The notes: a model not told the origin generated them from the sequence alone. Positions 34,536 to 43,667 are shown, counted from the stretch's first letter. The stretch: DNA of 64,000 nt from DATBVX01 sp963810775 (GCA_963810775.1 CAWEOT010000015.1:682001-746000); one strand, 5' to 3'. A program made the numbers and translations.

Positions 34536-35350
34536 AGGTCTACCGTCTCGATACCTTCCGGATCGATTCGCTCGCCCAGAAACGTTCCCCCCACTCGCGC
34601 AAAGCGCGCCGGTCCATCGGTCGCAAGCAGTTGCATCGTGCCTGTTCCGCTGTCGCGATTCAGGCGTGCGCTGGCGAGCATGCGCTGCACTACCGCCGCG
34701 GTCGTCGCCGCGGAATCGACGATAGCGATCGACGGCCCGACCACTGCACTGAATACGGCCTGCAGTACCGGAAAGTGCGTGCAGCCGAGCAGGAGGCAAT
34801 CGGGATGCAGCTGTGCGGGGGCGCGGAAGATCGGTTCGAGGTACCGCTGCACGATCCCGGTCACCAGGGGGCCGTCTACCCAGCCTTCCTCCGTGAGGGC
34901 CACGAAGAGTTGGCAGGCCTGGGCAATCACCCGCGCGGTCGGACGCAGAGCGTGGATCGCAGCCTGATAGGCGCCACCGCGCACGGTTCCTTCGGTCGCA
35001 AGCACCGCGATTCGACCACTCGCCGATGCCGCACAGGCAGCCTCGGCACCGGGCTCCAGCACTCCAATTACGGGCAGGGGAGCGTAACGGTCCTGCAGAG
35101 CGCGCAAAGCCACTGCGGAGGCGGTATTGCACGCTACCACCAGACACTTGATATCGCGTTCGACCAGCGCATCGCTGGCCAGAATCGAGTAGCGCACCAC
35201 TGACTCGCCGCTTTTGGTGCCGTAGGGGAGCCGCGCTGTATCACCCAGGTAAATGAAATCCTCTGCGGGCATCCTGGCGCGCAACGCGCGCAGCACCGTC
35301 AGCCCGCCGATGCCTGAGTCAAAGACGCCGAGAGGCCGATCCACCGACAC
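34532..35350 (-). CDS. murI: Glutamate racemase
   Basis: It makes D-glutamate for peptidoglycan. It has 272 residues with FDSGIGGLTVLR, the two catalytic cysteines in VVACNTASA and LGCTHFPVL, and YLGDTARLPYG. The start is GTG at 35350. It is convergent with ygfZ by a four-base stop overlap and lies seven bases after lysS, so it probably ends a lysS-murI transcript. Confidence 0.96.
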   Translation of the reverse strand: MSVDRPLGVFDSGIGGLTVLRALRARMPAEDFIYLGDTARLPYGTKSGESVVRYSILASDALVERDIKCLVVACNTASAVALRALQDRYAPLPVIGVLEPGAEAACAASASGRIAVLATEGTVRGGAYQAAIHALRPTARVIAQACQLFVALTEEGWVDGPLVTGIVQRYLEPIFRAPAQLHPDCLLLGCTHFPVLQAVFSAVVGPSIAIVDSAATTAAVVQRMLASARLNRDSGTGTMQLLATDGPARFARVGGTFLGERIDPEGIETVDL

Positions 35351-35357
35351 GCGGGAG

Positions 35358-36851
35358 CTATTCCGGCCTCAGGTGCGGAAACAGCAGCACGTCGCGGATC
35401 GAGGCGCGATCGGTGAAGAACATCACCAGCCGATCGATGCCCACGCCGAGACCCGCCGCTGGCGGCATGCCGTACTCGAGCGCGCGAATGTAGTCGGCGT
35501 CGAAGAACATGGCCTCCTCGTCACCTTCCGCCTTGCGCGCGGCCTGAGAGCGAAAGCGTGCTGCTTGCTCCTCGGGGTCATTAAGTTCGGAAAATCCATT
35601 GGCAAGCTCGCGGCCAGCGACAAACAACTCGAAGCGGTCGGTGATGAACGGATCCTGATCGTTACTGCGCGACAACGGCGAGACTTCAGTGGGATACGCG
35701 TAGACAAAGGTCGGGTCGAGGAGCCTGGCTTCGACCGTCTTCTCGAAGATCTGCATCTGCAGCTTCCCCGCGCCATCGGCTTTCACATATGGGATCTCCA
35801 GCTTGTCGCAGACCCGATGCAGATAGTGCTCTTCGCGCAACGACATGGGATCCAGGTCCGGGTTGTGCTCGAGCAATGCCTGCTCGAGCGTGATGCGCCG
35901 GAACGGCGCGTCGATATTGTAGGAGCGACCCTGGTATTCGATCTTGCGCGTGCCGCGGATCGCATCGGCGAGGCCACGGAAGGCTTTTTCGACCCAATCC
36001 ATCACATCGCGATAGTCCCCATAGGCCCAGTAGAGCTCCAGCATCGTGAATTCGGGGTTGTGCTGAGTCGACAGGCCCTCGTTGCGGAAATTGCGGTTGA
36101 TCTCATACACACGCTCGAACCCACCGACGACCAGACGCTTGAGATACAGCTCCGGAGCAATGCGCAGGAACATCTGCATGTCGAGAGCGTTGTGATGCGT
36201 GACGAACGGGCGCGCGACAGCACCTCCAGGTACGGCCTGCAGCATCGGGGTCTCGACTTCGAGGAAATCGAGCGCGTCGAGGAAATCGCGCAGGTACCGC
36301 ACGATTCGCGTGCGGGTCCGAAAGACCTCGCGGCTCTCTTCGCTCATCGTGAGGTCGACGTAACGCTGCCGATAGCGCAACTCCGTATCGGCCAGGCCGT
36401 GCCATTTGTCGGGTAGCGGCCGCAGCGATTTCACCAGCAAGCGAAGCTGCGACACCTTGACCGAGAGCTCACCGGTTCGCGTCCTGAAGAGAGTGCCCTG
36501 CGCACCCACGATATCGCCGATGTCCCAGCCTCTGAAGGCCTCGTACGCATCGCCGAGCGCATCCTGTTGCAGGAACAGCTGGATCTCGCCAGTGCGATCC
36601 TGGATCTGCGCGAAGCTCGCCTTGCCCATGACACGACGGAGCATCATTCGTCCGCCCACGTTGACGGGCTGCGGATTCTTTTCCAGCCATTCGGCACTTT
36701 TCGGACCGTAGGCCGTATGCAATTGACCGGCGAGCGCGTCACGCCGGAAATCGTTCGGAAACGGTGTGGACTGCGCACGCAGTTGCTGAAGTTTCGCGCG
36801 CCGCTCGGCGATCAGCCGGTTTTCGTCGCGAGGTTCAGTCGGTTCGTTCAT
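35358..36851 (-). CDS. lysS: Lysyl-tRNA synthetase (class II)
   Basis: It has 497 residues: an OB-fold anticodon-binding domain (about 60-150) and a class II catalytic core with motif 2 FRNEGLSTQHNPEFTMLE and motif 3 GLGVGIDRLVM. The start is ATG 36851. It follows prfB by twelve bases, the standard prfB-lysS pair. Confidence 0.98.
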   Translation of the reverse strand: MNEPTEPRDENRLIAERRAKLQQLRAQSTPFPNDFRRDALAGQLHTAYGPKSAEWLEKNPQPVNVGGRMMLRRVMGKASFAQIQDRTGEIQLFLQQDALGDAYEAFRGWDIGDIVGAQGTLFRTRTGELSVKVSQLRLLVKSLRPLPDKWHGLADTELRYRQRYVDLTMSEESREVFRTRTRIVRYLRDFLDALDFLEVETPMLQAVPGGAVARPFVTHHNALDMQMFLRIAPELYLKRLVVGGFERVYEINRNFRNEGLSTQHNPEFTMLELYWAYGDYRDVMDWVEKAFRGLADAIRGTRKIEYQGRSYNIDAPFRRITLEQALLEHNPDLDPMSLREEHYLHRVCDKLEIPYVKADGAGKLQMQIFEKTVEARLLDPTFVYAYPTEVSPLSRSNDQDPFITDRFELFVAGRELANGFSELNDPEEQAARFRSQAARKAEGDEEAMFFDADYIRALEYGMPPAAGLGVGIDRLVMFFTDRASIRDVLLFPHLRPE

Positions 36852-36863
36852 TGGATGATTTCT

Positions 36864-37959
36864 TCATAAGCCTTGTTTCAGACTCTCTTGGAGGAAGGGG
36901 TCCAGATTCCCATCCAGCACCGCCTGTGTATTGCCGATTTCCACGCCGGTGCGCAGATCCTTGATGCGCGATTGATCCAGCACGTAAGAGCGGATCTGGT
37001 TGCCCCAGCTCACGTCGGACTTCGATTCCTCGAGCACGCGCGCCGCGGCGTTGCGCTTGTTGACCTCCAGCTCGTACAACTTGGCCTTGAGCATCTTCAT
37101 GGCCGTGGAGCGGTTCTTGTGCTGACTGCGCTCGTTCTGACATGCCGCGACGATACCGGTCGGCAAGTGCGTAATGCGTACCGCCGATTCGGTCTTGTTG
37201 ACGTGTTGCCCGCCTGCTCCACTCGAGCGGTACACATCGACGCGCAAGTCCGCAGGATTGACCTCAATGTTGATGTCCTCGTCGACTTCGGGGGAGACGA
37301 ACACGGATGCAAAGGAAGTGTGGCGCCTGTTCCCCGAGTCGAAGGGTGACTTGCGCACCAGGCGATGCACACCTGTTTCGGTGCGCAGCCACCCGTACGC
37401 GTAGTCACCTGTAAAGCTCACCGTGGCGCTCTTGATGCCCGCTACTTCACCCGGGTTCTCATCGATCACTTCGGTGCGAAACCCGCGCGCGTCGCCCCAC
37501 TTGAGATACATGCGCAGCAGCATCTGCGCCCAGTCCTGAGCTTCTGTGCCTCCCGCGCCCGCCTGTATGTCGAGAAACGCGTTGTGCGAATCCATCGCGC
37601 CCGGAAACATGCGTCGGAATTCGAGCTGGCGCACAGCCTGCTCGAGGCGCGCTGCATCGGTTTCGACACCTTGCACCGTCTCAGCGTCATCTTCCTCGAC
37701 GGCGAGATCGAGGAGCTGATTGGCATCGCTCAGCCCCGCGTTGAGGCGATCGAGTGTTCCGATCAGCGTATCGAGTTGCGCCCGTTCGCGCCCGAGCTCC
37801 TGGGCCCGTTCCGGTGTGTTCCAGATGCCGGGATCCTCGAGCTCACGCGTTACTTCGTCGAGTCGGTCTTTCTTCCGCTCGTACTCAAAGATACCCCCGT
37901 AAGGAGCTCGAGCGTTCCTCGAGATCCCTGAGAGTACGGCGTAGCTGATTGACTTCCAT
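36864..37959 (-). CDS. prfB: Peptide chain release factor 2, with programmed +1 frameshift
   Basis: RF2 ends translation at UGA and UAA. The first 24 codons run from ATG 37959 (MEVNQLRRTLRDLEER) to CTT at 37888, followed by an in-frame TGA (37885-37887). Skipping one T continues in the +1 frame as EYERKKDRLDEV down to 36864, giving 364 residues. The second part has the tripeptide SPF and the peptidyl-transfer GGQ in SGAGGQHVNKTES. The CTT TGA site with a G-rich internal Shine-Dalgarno is the classic RF2 autoregulation site, so this break is functional, unlike the other three frameshifts in the window. Confidence 0.97.
37885..37899 (-). promoter_or_regulatory. prfB programmed +1 frameshift site
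   Basis: Minus-strand CGGGGGTATCTTTGA: a Shine-Dalgarno-like G run three bases before the CTT slippery codon and the TGA stop. Low RF2 slows termination at TGA and lets the ribosome slip from CTT to TTT, which restores full-length RF2. The layout matches the E. coli site almost base for base. Confidence 0.95.
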
Positions 37960-38004
37960 AAACTTTCCGGCCGGCTGAAAAGGCTGGACATGCTATCACG
38001 AGCC

Positions 38005-39729
38005 CTATGCCTCGCGGGCGAGATGCTCGATGACCAGTTGCAGACGCCGGGTGCCCAGATACTCGTTCACGTCGAGGCGATACGCCAGGCGCGCGCGGCC
38101 GCGGGTCAGGTCAGCTTGCGCATCCTCAATGTAACCAAACGCGATCGCATCGAAGGGTTCGCCGCTGGCAAGCGGCCGCACCCGCAACTTGAGGTGGCGC
38201 TCGCCGACCACGCGACAATCCAGCAGCTCGAATTCCCCATCGAAGGCGGGTTCGGGGAAAGCCTGCCCCCAGGGGCCGGCCGCACGGAGCTCGAGTGCGG
38301 TAACGAGGGTGATCTCTTCGGGTGCCAATTCCCCATCCGTATCGATGAAGCCCTGGGCCGCGGGGTCGAGCCACCGATCCACTTCACTAGCAAATGCTGT
38401 GGCGAATCGCTCGAGCTGCGCGTGCTGCAGCGTCACGCCCGCCGCCATCGCGTGACCACCGAATCGATCCAGCAGTCCCGGGTCGCGTGCCGCCACCGCG
38501 TCGAGCACATCGCGGATGTGAACACCCGTCACCGATCGTGCCGAGCCTCGCAAAGTCCCGTCTTCGGCCCGTGCGAATGCGATTACGGGGCGATGAACGC
38601 GCTCCTTTACGCGCGACGCGACCAGCCCGACGACGCCCTGGTGCCACGATTCATCGAACAAACACAATCCTCCCGCCATGACGCCGCGACCTTCGAGATG
38701 CAATTGCGCCACCGCTGCGAGCGCCTCCGCCTGCATGCGTTGCTCGATCTCGCGCCGCTCCTCATTGAGCTCGCTCAGCTGCGCGGCCAGCCTGCGAGCC
38801 TCGCTGATGTCGTCAGTCAGGAGGCACTCGATTCCCACGCTCATGTCATCGAGCCTCCCGGCGGCGTTGAGCCGCGGAGCGACCGCAAAGCCCAGGTCCT
38901 GTGCAACGATTCCGGAGGGCATCCGATTCGCCTGCTCGAGAAGCGCGGTGATCCCCGGCACACAACGCCCAGCGCGGATGCGCTTCAGACCTTGTGACAC
39001 CAGAATGCGGTTGTTGCGATCGAGAGGCACCAGGTCCGCGACCGTGCCCAGCGCGACCAGATCCAGATATTGCGCCAAGCTGAACCCAGCGGCGGCGGCC
39101 GAGCCGCGCTGCTGCAGACGCCGAACCAAGGCCGCGAGAACGTAGAACGCGACACCGACGCCGGCGAGGGCGTGGCTTGCGAAACGCGCACCGGCGAGGT
39201 TGGGGTTGACGATGGCACGGGCTGCCGGCAGCGCGGCCGCAGGCAGGTGATGATCCGTGATGAGCACGTCGATTCCGCGGCGCGTGGCCTCGGCGACGCC
39301 CGAGTGGCTGGAGATGCCGTTGTCCACGGTCACGATGAGCCCGGGTGATTGTTCCGAGGCGACGGCTACGATTTCGGGCGTCAGGCCGTAACCGTAGCGA
39401 AAGCGGTTCGGCACCAGATAGCCCACGCTGCTGAATCCCAAGCGTCGCAGAGTACGCACAACGAGCGCGGAGCTGGTTGCGCCATCGGCGTCGAAGTCGC
39501 CGACGACAAGTACCCGTGTTCTGGCGGCCAGGTGCTCGAGCAGTACTTCGATTGCCGCATCCAGTCCGTCCAGGCTGCTGACTGGCAGAAGCTGGTCGAG
39601 ACCGAGGGCGAGATCAAGGCTGGAGGTGAGACCTCGAGCCGCGTATACACGCCGAACCACGGGATGCAGCTCGCGTCCGAAGTCTGCCGGCGCGGCGCCG
39701 GCACGGCGTCGAATCACCCGCGCCATCAT
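38005..39729 (-). CDS. recJ: Single-stranded-DNA-specific exonuclease RecJ
   Basis: 5'-3' single-strand exonuclease of the RecF and mismatch-repair pathways. It has 574 residues: DHH domain with VVGDFDADGATSSA and TDHHLP, DHHA1 domain with GGHAMAAG, and a C-terminal OB fold. ATG 39729 overlaps the rpfE stop as ATGA; a second ATG follows directly at 39726. The frame is open 48 codons upstream, inside rpfE. Confidence 0.96.
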   Translation of the reverse strand: MMARVIRRRAGAAPADFGRELHPVVRRVYAARGLTSSLDLALGLDQLLPVSSLDGLDAAIEVLLEHLAARTRVLVVGDFDADGATSSALVVRTLRRLGFSSVGYLVPNRFRYGYGLTPEIVAVASEQSPGLIVTVDNGISSHSGVAEATRRGIDVLITDHHLPAAALPAARAIVNPNLAGARFASHALAGVGVAFYVLAALVRRLQQRGSAAAAGFSLAQYLDLVALGTVADLVPLDRNNRILVSQGLKRIRAGRCVPGITALLEQANRMPSGIVAQDLGFAVAPRLNAAGRLDDMSVGIECLLTDDISEARRLAAQLSELNEERREIEQRMQAEALAAVAQLHLEGRGVMAGGLCLFDESWHQGVVGLVASRVKERVHRPVIAFARAEDGTLRGSARSVTGVHIRDVLDAVAARDPGLLDRFGGHAMAAGVTLQHAQLERFATAFASEVDRWLDPAAQGFIDTDGELAPEEITLVTALELRAAGPWGQAFPEPAFDGEFELLDCRVVGERHLKLRVRPLASGEPFDAIAFGYIEDAQADLTRGRARLAYRLDVNEYLGTRRLQLVIEHLAREA

Positions 39730-40721
39730 GCGGCTGCCTCGAGCCAGTGGCGGCTGGTTCGCCAGAACCGGAATGCATCCAATCGACTTACGCGAAATAG
39801 TCGATCGTTCAGGTGCAGTGCTACGGACTTGAGGCGGCCGTCGCGTAGCGCGCGCAGTACCGGCGCCATCCAATGTCGATCGATTTCGTTCAGACGCTGA
39901 GCAAGATCAAAGCACCTGGTGCATTCCAGAGTCACGATCACGCGGTCGCGATCCGGCGCCCCTAAAGCATCGAAATGCTCGGCTTCTGTGTCGACTCTTC
40001 CCTTCATGAGCCGCCACAACCCCACCAGATATGGATCCGCGGACGCCAGTCGCGGCAGCGGCCCGACGGAGAAAAACTCTGGCTCCGGTCCGCCGCCCCA
40101 GATCCAGAAACCATTCACTGCGGGTTCTCCGCGCTGGCGACGTGCTTCATTCACCGGGTGATCATGCAGCCACATCTGCACGCCGGTCATCAGACGGCGC
40201 AGCCTTTTGCCCTCGGGGCCTGTTGGCAACGCCGGTTCGACGTCCTGGCCGAGCACGCGCGTAGGATCAGTGGTGTTCGCCTCGATCGGGTTTGAAGTTG
40301 CGAGGAAAGCGGCGACATCTGTCGCGGTCGAGAGATGAAAGTCGTCCGCCGCGAACAGTCGATTGAATTCCGCGGCGAGAGTTCTCCATTCCTCGCTGCT
40401 GAGGCTCACGGGCCGCGCACTCATGTGCACGTGCGTCAGGCCGGCATCGAGGTGCACCGGAGTCGCCAGCCACCAATCGTGCTCAGTTTCATTACTCGCT
40501 TCTTCGCAGAGCGATGCATGACGGGAAATGGATGCCACCGGTACCCGCAGCACGTCGCGTCCCGCAACCTCGCGCAGAACCCAGCGCCGCCAGTCGCCAG
40601 GGGTCTGCACCTCGCCGCGCGTGAGAAGCGTACTCAGCGCGGGCAGAGCCGGTACGGATTGCGGGCTTGCTGCATCTTCGGCGATGAACAGATCGGTAAA
40701 GATCAGAATGAGCTCGTGCAC
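39726..40721 (-). CDS. rpfE: RpfE-type regulatory protein (phosphoglycerate-mutase-like family)
   Basis: It has 331 residues with no signal peptide or membrane helix. Motifs include NGFWIWGGGPEP, TDLFIAEDA near the N-terminus and RFWRTSRHWLEAA at the C-terminus. This family is encoded next to recJ in Xanthomonas, where rpfE lies in the rpf cluster, and in Pseudomonas, where it is often labelled phosphoglycerate mutase. The catalytic metal-site motifs of true mutases are not evident. Its biochemical function is unknown. It starts at ATG 40721, divergent from the Mth938-domain gene by 76 bases, and its stop overlaps recJ. Confidence 0.8.
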   Translation of the reverse strand: MHELILIFTDLFIAEDAASPQSVPALPALSTLLTRGEVQTPGDWRRWVLREVAGRDVLRVPVASISRHASLCEEASNETEHDWWLATPVHLDAGLTHVHMSARPVSLSSEEWRTLAAEFNRLFAADDFHLSTATDVAAFLATSNPIEANTTDPTRVLGQDVEPALPTGPEGKRLRRLMTGVQMWLHDHPVNEARRQRGEPAVNGFWIWGGGPEPEFFSVGPLPRLASADPYLVGLWRLMKGRVDTEAEHFDALGAPDRDRVIVTLECTRCFDLAQRLNEIDRHWMAPVLRALRDGRLKSVALHLNDRLFRVSRLDAFRFWRTSRHWLEAAA

Positions 40722-40797
40722 GATCGTGCTGTCGGTCCGCTGTGCATCGCTGCGGACCAGTATCTCAGAATCCGTCGATCACTTAAGCTCCAAGTAC

Positions 40798-41187
40798 ATG
40801 CAATTCAGTCTTCAGTCGGACACCGAAGCCAACCTGGTACGCGCTTGTGCGCCAGGCGAAGTGCGCGTGCGTGAGCACATTATCCGCAGCAGCGTGATCC
40901 TCAGCGCCAGTGAAATCGTCTTCGATTGGCCGCCGGGCAAGGTTGAGGACCTGCAGCTCGATCACCTGCAGGCGGCATTCGCGCTCAAGCCTCAGATCAT
41001 CCTGCTCGGCACCGGCGAACGGCTGGTGTTTCCAGCGCCCGCTATTGGCGCAGCCGTGCAGGCGACGGGAATTGGCTTCGAGGTGATGGACACGCGTGCC
41101 GCGTGCCGGACTTATAACGTACTGGTCCAGGAGGGACGACCCGTCGCGGCGGCGTTGATCATAAGCGCCACGCCGACACCCGACTGA
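40798..41187 (+). CDS. Mth938-domain protein (DUF498/NDUFAF3-like)
   Basis: It has 129 residues of a single alpha/beta domain with IIRSSVILSASEI, PQIILLGTGERLVFP, and the C-terminal VMDTRAACRTYNVLVQEGRPVAAALI. This matches PF04430, whose human member NDUFAF3 is a complex I assembly factor; bacterial function is not known. ATG 40798 is preceded by CAAGTAC without a strong ribosome site. It is followed by the inverted-repeat region. Confidence 0.85.
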   Translation: MQFSLQSDTEANLVRACAPGEVRVREHIIRSSVILSASEIVFDWPPGKVEDLQLDHLQAAFALKPQIILLGTGERLVFPAPAIGAAVQATGIGFEVMDTRAACRTYNVLVQEGRPVAAALIISATPTPD

Positions 41188-41209
41188 AGGGCTCTAGGGA
41201 GAGGTCACC

Positions 41210-41376
41210 GAAGCGAGACCGGGAGAAGACACAGGGAACAAAAGCTTCAATCAACCAACCAATCATTCGAAGCTGACACATTCGAACAATTGCGACTTCT
41301 TCTTTTTGTTCTCACTTGTTCTTTTTATTCTTCTGACTTCCCCCTTCGCCCCTGTGTCTTCTCCCGGTATCGCTTC
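41210..41376. repeat. Long inverted repeat with AT-rich interior (possible MITE or REPIN)
   Basis: The left arm 41210-41236 (GAAGCGAGACCGGGAGAAGA then CACAGGG) and right arm 41350-41376 are reverse complements over 27 bases with one mismatch. The 113-base interior is clearly more AT-rich than the surrounding genes. It contains the direct repeat CATTCGAA at 41264 and 41279, a long pyrimidine tract, and TTGTTCT twice (41306, 41316). No open reading frame of note and no clear target duplication were seen. It is too long-looped for an intrinsic terminator. It occupies the only gene-free stretch over 300 bases in the window. Confidence 0.8.
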
Positions 41377-41413
41377 TATGCAGCAAGTGCCTGTCTTTGT
41401 TTGGCGACATGTT

Positions 41414-41509
41414 AAGCGTAGCGCTTGCTTACAAGCAACCTTGGAACAGCGCGGAAGTACCCGTTACTAAAGACTAATGCACCAGGCCTGGTGTTAGACC
41501 TGATCTAAC
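41414..41509. other. Cluster of short palindromes downstream of nlpD
   Basis: Four small hairpins follow each other: AAGCG-TAG-CGCTT (41414-41426), TTGCTT-AC-AAGCAA (41425-41438), the perfect 14-base palindrome CACCAGGCCTGGTG (41480-41493) and GTTAGA-CCTGA-TCTAAC (41493-41509). The last two lie just past the nlpD stop and might act as a transcription end for the nlpD operon, though no T run follows on the minus strand. Function is not established. Confidence 0.5.
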
Positions 41510-41517
41510 CGCACTTC

Positions 41518-42234
41518 TCATCGCGGCGGTAGATACCAGCGCGGATCGACGGGCCGGCCGTTGTATCGGATCTCGAAATAGAGCATGGGCGCCTGGCCAG
41601 GACCCAGCCCCATCTCGGCAACCACCTGACCTGCCTCGACTTGATCGCCCTCCTTCACCTTGAGCTCGCGATTGTGTCCGTAGGAGCTCAGAAACACGTT
41701 GCTGTGCTTGATGATGAGGAGGTTGCCGAATCCGCGCAGCCCGCTGCCCGTGTATACGACCTTGCCGGCGGCAGTGGCTCGAACGATCTGGCCTTCATGA
41801 CCCGAGATCGTCAGTCCCTGAGATTCAGTCGGTGCGTGGCGTACAGCCGCGATCTGGCCCTCCGTCGGCCACAGCCAGACGGCAACATCGTCGGCCGCCG
41901 GAGGTGCGGGTGGTTTGGTTGCGGGCGTGCCGGTCTTCGCAGCCGCGGGCGGCGCCGGCGGCGGCGCGCCGGCAGGCCTTGGGAGTTTGAGCACCTGCCC
42001 GGGATAGATGCGGTAGTCAGCAGGCAATTTGTTCCGGCGCGCAAGATCGCGATAGTCGACGCCATGCCGCCAGGCGATGGAGTAGACCGTGTCTCCCGAT
42101 CTGACAGTGTAGGTGCGTGAGTCAGCTTTCCGATAAGGCGTCCCACAGCCTGCAACTGCGACAACGATCGCGACACTCACCACCGCCAACAGCTGCGGCC
42201 AGCACGCCGGCCGGGACGCGCGTGACCTGCTCAT
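41518..42234 (-). CDS. nlpD: Lipoprotein NlpD (LysM and degenerate LytM peptidase domains)
   Basis: It has 238 residues: a lipoprotein signal with lipobox VAGC (Cys about 30), a LysM domain (YTVRSGDTVYSIAWRHGV), a Pro/Ala linker, and an M23/LytM domain. The LytM active-site HxH is LYFEIR here, losing the zinc-binding His, as in NlpD and EnvC, which activate amidases instead of cutting murein. ATG 42234 precedes the pcm stop. In most Gammaproteobacteria rpoS follows; here it does not. Confidence 0.92.
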   Translation of the reverse strand: MSRSRASRPACWPQLLAVVSVAIVVAVAGCGTPYRKADSRTYTVRSGDTVYSIAWRHGVDYRDLARRNKLPADYRIYPGQVLKLPRPAGAPPPAPPAAAKTGTPATKPPAPPAADDVAVWLWPTEGQIAAVRHAPTESQGLTISGHEGQIVRATAAGKVVYTGSGLRGFGNLLIIKHSNVFLSSYGHNRELKVKEGDQVEAGQVVAEMGLGPGQAPMLYFEIRYNGRPVDPRWYLPPR

Positions 42235-42244
42235 GGCGGCCGGC

Positions 42245-42916
42245 TCACGCGATGGAAACCGGCCCCTGGATCAATGGGACGAAGGCGACTGCCCCCAGCT
42301 TCTCGCGCTTCAAGCGGCCTTCTTCGCGCGTGATGCGCACCAGCTCCTGCCCGCCTTCGGAACCGATCGGAACCACCATGCGCCCGCCCGGTGCGAGTTG
42401 TTCGAGCAGCGCATCGGGTACGGCATGCGGAGCGGCAGCCACCAGGATTCCGTCGAACGGCGCCTGAGTGGGCCAGCCCTTCGTACCATCACCATGCTTC
42501 AGGCGGACGTTTCGAATCCCCAGCACCTTGAGCCGTTCGCGCGCTCGCTCGTAGAGCGGTTCCAGGCGCTCGATCGAGTAGATCCTGCCCACCAGAGGTG
42601 CGAGCACGGCGGTCTGGTAGCCGCAGCCCGTGCCGATCTCCAGTACCTTCTGCGGCGCTCCACCTTCGATCAACGCCTCGGTCATGCGTGCGACGATCCA
42701 GGGTTGAGAGATGGTTTGACCGAACCCGATCGGCAACGCCACATCCTCGTACGCCCTGCTCGCAAGCGCCTCATCAACGAACAAATGTCGCGGCACGCCG
42801 CGAATCCGGTCGAGCACCACGGGATTGCGGATGCCACCGTCCTTGAGCCGCTGCACCAGCCGCTCGCGGGTGCGCGCTGAGGTCATACCGATACCATTGA
42901 GGCGCGAGTCAACCAT
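42245..42916 (-). CDS. pcm: Protein-L-isoaspartate O-methyltransferase
   Basis: SAM-dependent repair of isoaspartyl residues in aged proteins. It has 223 residues with VLEIGTGCGYQTAVLA (motif I), the substrate loop GFGQTISQPWIVARM and LAPGGRMVVPIG. ATG 42916 overlaps the surE stop by eight bases; ATG 42886 (MTSARTRERL) is an alternative closer to E. coli Pcm. The surE-pcm-nlpD order is standard. Confidence 0.95.
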   Translation of the reverse strand: MVDSRLNGIGMTSARTRERLVQRLKDGGIRNPVVLDRIRGVPRHLFVDEALASRAYEDVALPIGFGQTISQPWIVARMTEALIEGGAPQKVLEIGTGCGYQTAVLAPLVGRIYSIERLEPLYERARERLKVLGIRNVRLKHGDGTKGWPTQAPFDGILVAAAPHAVPDALLEQLAPGGRMVVPIGSEGGQELVRITREEGRLKREKLGAVAFVPLIQGPVSIA

Positions 42917-43667
42917 CGATGCCTCGCAACCATTCGCCGATGGCGTCGATGGCGGCGTGCCGCGTCAGATCGATCTGTAACGGTGTGACCGACACAAACC
43001 CCGTGGCTACGGCGTTGAAGTCCGTTCCCGGCCCCGCTTCCTGTTGCGGGCCGGCAGGACCAACCCAGTAGATGGCTCTGCCCTTGGGATCCTCGGCGCG
43101 GACGATGGGCGCGGAACGATGGCGAAATCCGAGTCGCGTGGCTTCGATTCCTCGCAGGGTGTCGTAGGGCCGATCCGGCACATTGACGTTGAGGATCGTC
43201 GAACCGTGCAGTGGTGAACGTGTCAGGTGCGCCACCAGCTCGCGAGCAATTCGCCCCGCAGTCTCGAAGTGCCGCGCGCTTCCAGGCTCCGTGCACAATG
43301 ACACTGCAATGGTAGGCAGACCCAGGAAGCGCCCCTCAATGGCGGCGGCAACCGTTCCCGAATACAGGACATCATCACCGAGATTGGCACCGTCATTGAT
43401 TCCCGAAACCACCATGTCGTGCTCGTAGTCGAACAAACCCGAGATCGCCAGGTGCACGCAGTCGGTCGGTGTCCCGTTGACGTAGTACACGTTCGGTTCC
43501 ACCTGGAACACGCGCAACGGCATATCAAGGGTGAGAGAGTGCCCGGCGCCACTACGATTGCGCTCCGGTGCCACGACTGTGAGTTCCGCAAGGCCCTGCA
43601 GCGCCGCGGCCAGATGACGGATACCTTCAGCGCGATATCCGTCATCATTGCTCAGCAGAATTTTCAC
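42909..43667 (-). CDS. surE: 5'/3'-nucleotidase SurE
   Basis: Metal-dependent phosphatase acting on nucleoside monophosphates. It has 252 residues with the metal ligands in LLSNDDGY (about 4-11), SGINDGANLGDDVLYSGTVAAA, and NVNVPD. ATG 43667 starts MKILLSNDDG. It is divergent from smr by 84 bases. Confidence 0.97.
   Translation of the reverse strand: MKILLSNDDGYRAEGIRHLAAALQGLAELTVVAPERNRSGAGHSLTLDMPLRVFQVEPNVYYVNGTPTDCVHLAISGLFDYEHDMVVSGINDGANLGDDVLYSGTVAAAIEGRFLGLPTIAVSLCTEPGSARHFETAGRIARELVAHLTRSPLHGSTILNVNVPDRPYDTLRGIEATRLGFRHRSAPIVRAEDPKGRAIYWVGPAGPQQEAGPGTDFNAVATGFVSVTPLQIDLTRHAAIDAIGEWLRGIDG

Noticed and set aside
41492..41510. attC-like pair GTTAGAC and ATCTAAC near nlpD
   Set aside because: The order is reversed relative to an integron attC site and the two boxes are only a few bases apart; no integrase or cassette genes are present. 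It is a short hairpin.
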